This document shows positions 62,692-64,000 of a stretch of 64,000 nucleotides of DNA, piece after piece (position 1 is the stretch's first letter; the number at the start of each line of letters is the position of its first letter). The position numbers were made by a program, and so were the translations under genes. Below the pieces are notes generated by a model. The model did not search any database. It was not told the origin of the DNA and was given only the letters and a program-made list of their open reading frames with translations. This DNA comes from Cohnella sp. AR92. Lineage in GTDB: Bacteria; Bacillota; Bacilli; Paenibacillales; Paenibacillaceae. The stretch spans positions 1 to 64,000 of the forward strand of contig NZ_RZJR01000018.1 in the NCBI RefSeq assembly GCF_003990975.1. The letters are read 5' to 3'.

Positions 62692-62910
62692 ATGGGTACA
62701 GGATCCCGCAGCAACACGCTAGTCGTCCCTCAAGCGATCGGCGCGCTGGACCAACTGAAGTATGAAGTGGCGCAAGAACTCGGTATCGCCATCCCTCAGG
62801 ACGGTTACTATGGCAACATGGTAACTCGCGACACCGGCTCTATCGGTGGTCAAATCACCAAACGTCTGGTTCAGATCGCCGAGCAGCAACTTGCCGGTCA
62901 ATACAAGTAA
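62692..62910 (+). CDS. alpha/beta-type small acid-soluble spore protein
   Basis: A 72-aa DNA-binding protein that coats forespore DNA. The signature regions ALDQLKYEVAQELGI and TRDTGSIGGQITKRLV are intact, including the Glu-Ile/Leu-type GPR protease site region. AAGGAGGTGA is a very strong ribosome site. It shows that the organism forms spores. Confidence 0.97.
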   Translation: MGTGSRSNTLVVPQAIGALDQLKYEVAQELGIAIPQDGYYGNMVTRDTGSIGGQITKRLVQIAEQQLAGQYK

Positions 62911-62932
62911 GGCTGAAGCAATCTTTATCGGA

Positions 62933-62966
62933 AAGTCTTGAAGCCATGCCGGCTTCAAGGCTTTCT
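62933..62966. terminator. bidirectional terminator between the SASP and lytic transglycosylase genes
   Basis: A stem CTTGAAGCC / GGCTTCAAG followed by CTTTCTT lies between convergent genes. Confidence 0.8.
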
Positions 62967-62976
62967 TCATGCACAA

Positions 62977-63558
62977 TTAGAATAAGTCCTTATGCACTTC
63001 TTGATACTTATTATAATAGTACAACACTTTTTTTACATATTGCCTGGTCTCGCCGTAAGGAATATCGCTCAATCTCTTCTCCGAGCCGTCCCAAACTTTC
63101 TGGTCGACCCACTGCCTCACTTTGCCCGGCCCCGCGTTGTAGGCGGCAAGCGAGAGGTTCAGATTGCCGTTGAACTGGCGAAGCAGCTCCTGTATGTACC
63201 ACGTGCCGATCCGAATGCCCGCCTCGGGATTCCTGCCGACATCCTCCACCGTAATCGCGCCGAAATCATTCTTCTTCAGAATCCACTCCGCCGTATCCGG
63301 CATCACCTGCATGATGCCGAGCGCTCCCTTCGGGGATACCGCTCCGGCCTTATAATTGGATTCGACTCGAATGATGGCCGCGATCAGATGCGGATCCATA
63401 TCGTAAAGCTCCGCGTTGCGCGCTATTTCATCCTTATAGTATATCGGATAGATCGTTCTGCCAAGCCATTCCGACTGGAAGAACAGCAATCCGACGACGA
63501 TGATAAAAAGCAGCAGGACGAGCCTTCTTCTCCGTTTGCCCGCTTTGCCCTTCTTCAT
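62977..63558 (-). CDS. membrane-anchored lytic transglycosylase (Slt/MltE-like)
   Basis: A 193-aa cell-wall enzyme. A very basic N-terminus and one helix (about 12-30) tether it. The SLT domain (about 45-175) has the catalytic Glu in IRVESNY, GALGIMQVMPDTA and AYNAGPGKV. It cleaves peptidoglycan glycan strands to anhydro-muramic ends. The start overlaps the coaE stop by ATGA, a common neighbour arrangement in Bacillales (coaE-ytaF/slt). Confidence 0.93.
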   Translation of the reverse strand: MKKGKAGKRRRRLVLLLFIIVVGLLFFQSEWLGRTIYPIYYKDEIARNAELYDMDPHLIAAIIRVESNYKAGAVSPKGALGIMQVMPDTAEWILKKNDFGAITVEDVGRNPEAGIRIGTWYIQELLRQFNGNLNLSLAAYNAGPGKVRQWVDQKVWDGSEKRLSDIPYGETRQYVKKVLYYYNKYQEVHKDLF

Positions 63559-64000
63559 AAGCGACCGTTCTCTCGCCAGAAGGATTCAACGAGACGCGTC
63601 GTCTCCTCGAGGCTGCCTCGATTATCGATGACGAAGTCGGCCCGTTTTCTTTTCTCCTCGATGTCCATCTGGGCGTGAAGCCGACGCTCCGCCGCTTCCC
63701 GGCTAAGGCCGTCTCGCTCCATTAATCGCTCCAGTTGGACCTCGCGAGGAACGTAGACGACCATGACTTTCTGGAAAAGAGAGCTGAGCTCCGACTCGTA
63801 CAGAAGAGGAACATCCACCACGACGAGCCGACTCGGATCCTCCCGCTCCAGTCGGGCCATCCGTTCCTTCATTACCGCCCGGATCGCGGGATGCGTGATC
63901 CGTTCCAGAGCCTCGCGTTCCGCGGGGTCGGCGAACACGATCTCGCCCAGCTTCTTGCGATTCAGCGCTCCGTTCTCCAGCAGCACGGCTTGTCCGAACC
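63555..64000 (-). CDS. coaE: dephospho-CoA kinase (partial, N-terminus outside window)
   Basis: The last ~148 codons of coaE are present and the frame continues past base 64000 (codons F-G-Q-A before V-L-L-E-N-G), so no start is visible here. Typical features are RKKLGEIVFADP, LERITHPAIR, VVDVPLLYES and RDGLSREAAERRLHAQM. It phosphorylates dephospho-CoA in the last step of CoA synthesis. The P-loop lies outside the window. Confidence 0.95.
   Translation of the reverse strand, partial: FGQAVLLENGALNRKKLGEIVFADPAEREALERITHPAIRAVMKERMARLEREDPSRLVVVDVPLLYESELSSLFQKVMVVYVPREVQLERLMERDGLSREAAERRLHAQMDIEEKRKRADFVIDNRGSLEETTRLVESFWRENGRL

Overview
The window looks like a chromosomal piece of a spore-forming, plant-polysaccharide-degrading member of the Paenibacillaceae (Paenibacillus/Cohnella type). 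The evidence is a Firmicutes 16S 5' end, an alpha/beta small acid-soluble spore protein, NrdR, a leuA T-box, PerR/Fur/CcpA-like sites, S-layer-homology (SLH) proteins, and several carbohydrate ABC systems with YesM/YesN- or AraC-type regulators. The DNA is fairly GC-rich, so most long antisense ORFs are shadows. I see no insertion sequence, prophage or CRISPR array.

Layout. 1-1641: 5' end of a leftward 16S gene and the RNase yhaM. 1749-8318: sugar ABC transporter with a YesM/YesN two-component system and a CcpA (cre) site. 8606-12842: MHYT-domain histidine kinase, ybaK, and leuA behind a T-box. 12914-15508: a 35-aa membrane peptide under a perfect Fur box, and a P1B-4 metal ATPase under a PerR box. 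15562-18251: glucuronate (uxu) operon with its GntR regulator and operator. 18332-21588: ydcF, then a guanine riboswitch controlling a phosphoribosyltransferase and IMP dehydrogenase. 21739-31048: two giant secreted hemicellulases carrying cohesin, FIVAR and dockerin modules, preceded by a cohesin-SLH surface protein. 31297-43242: membrane/zinc-ribbon/VWA gene cluster. 43423-46366: two-component system. 46420-54698: beta-L-arabinofuranosidase (GH127) locus with ABC transporter, AraC regulator and an unassigned enzyme-like protein. 54787-61354: RCC1/Ig/SLH surface protein and a second two-component system. 61503-64000: four tRNAs, nrdR, SASP, a lytic transglycosylase and the end of coaE.

How it fits together. 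The carbohydrate genes suggest a hemicellulose programme: extracellular GH30/GH43 enzymes release xylo- and arabino-oligosaccharides, ABC systems import them, GH127 trims beta-L-arabinofuranosides, and uxuA/uxuB take glucuronate into central metabolism. The most notable part is the cohesin-SLH / cohesin-dockerin cluster, which looks like a compact cell-surface hemicellulase assembly. The enzymes carry both interaction partners and a separate SLH protein offers a wall-bound cohesin. The second most notable part is the zinc-ribbon/VWA membrane cluster, whose function I cannot assign. Functions come from motifs and remembered family features; no searches were run.
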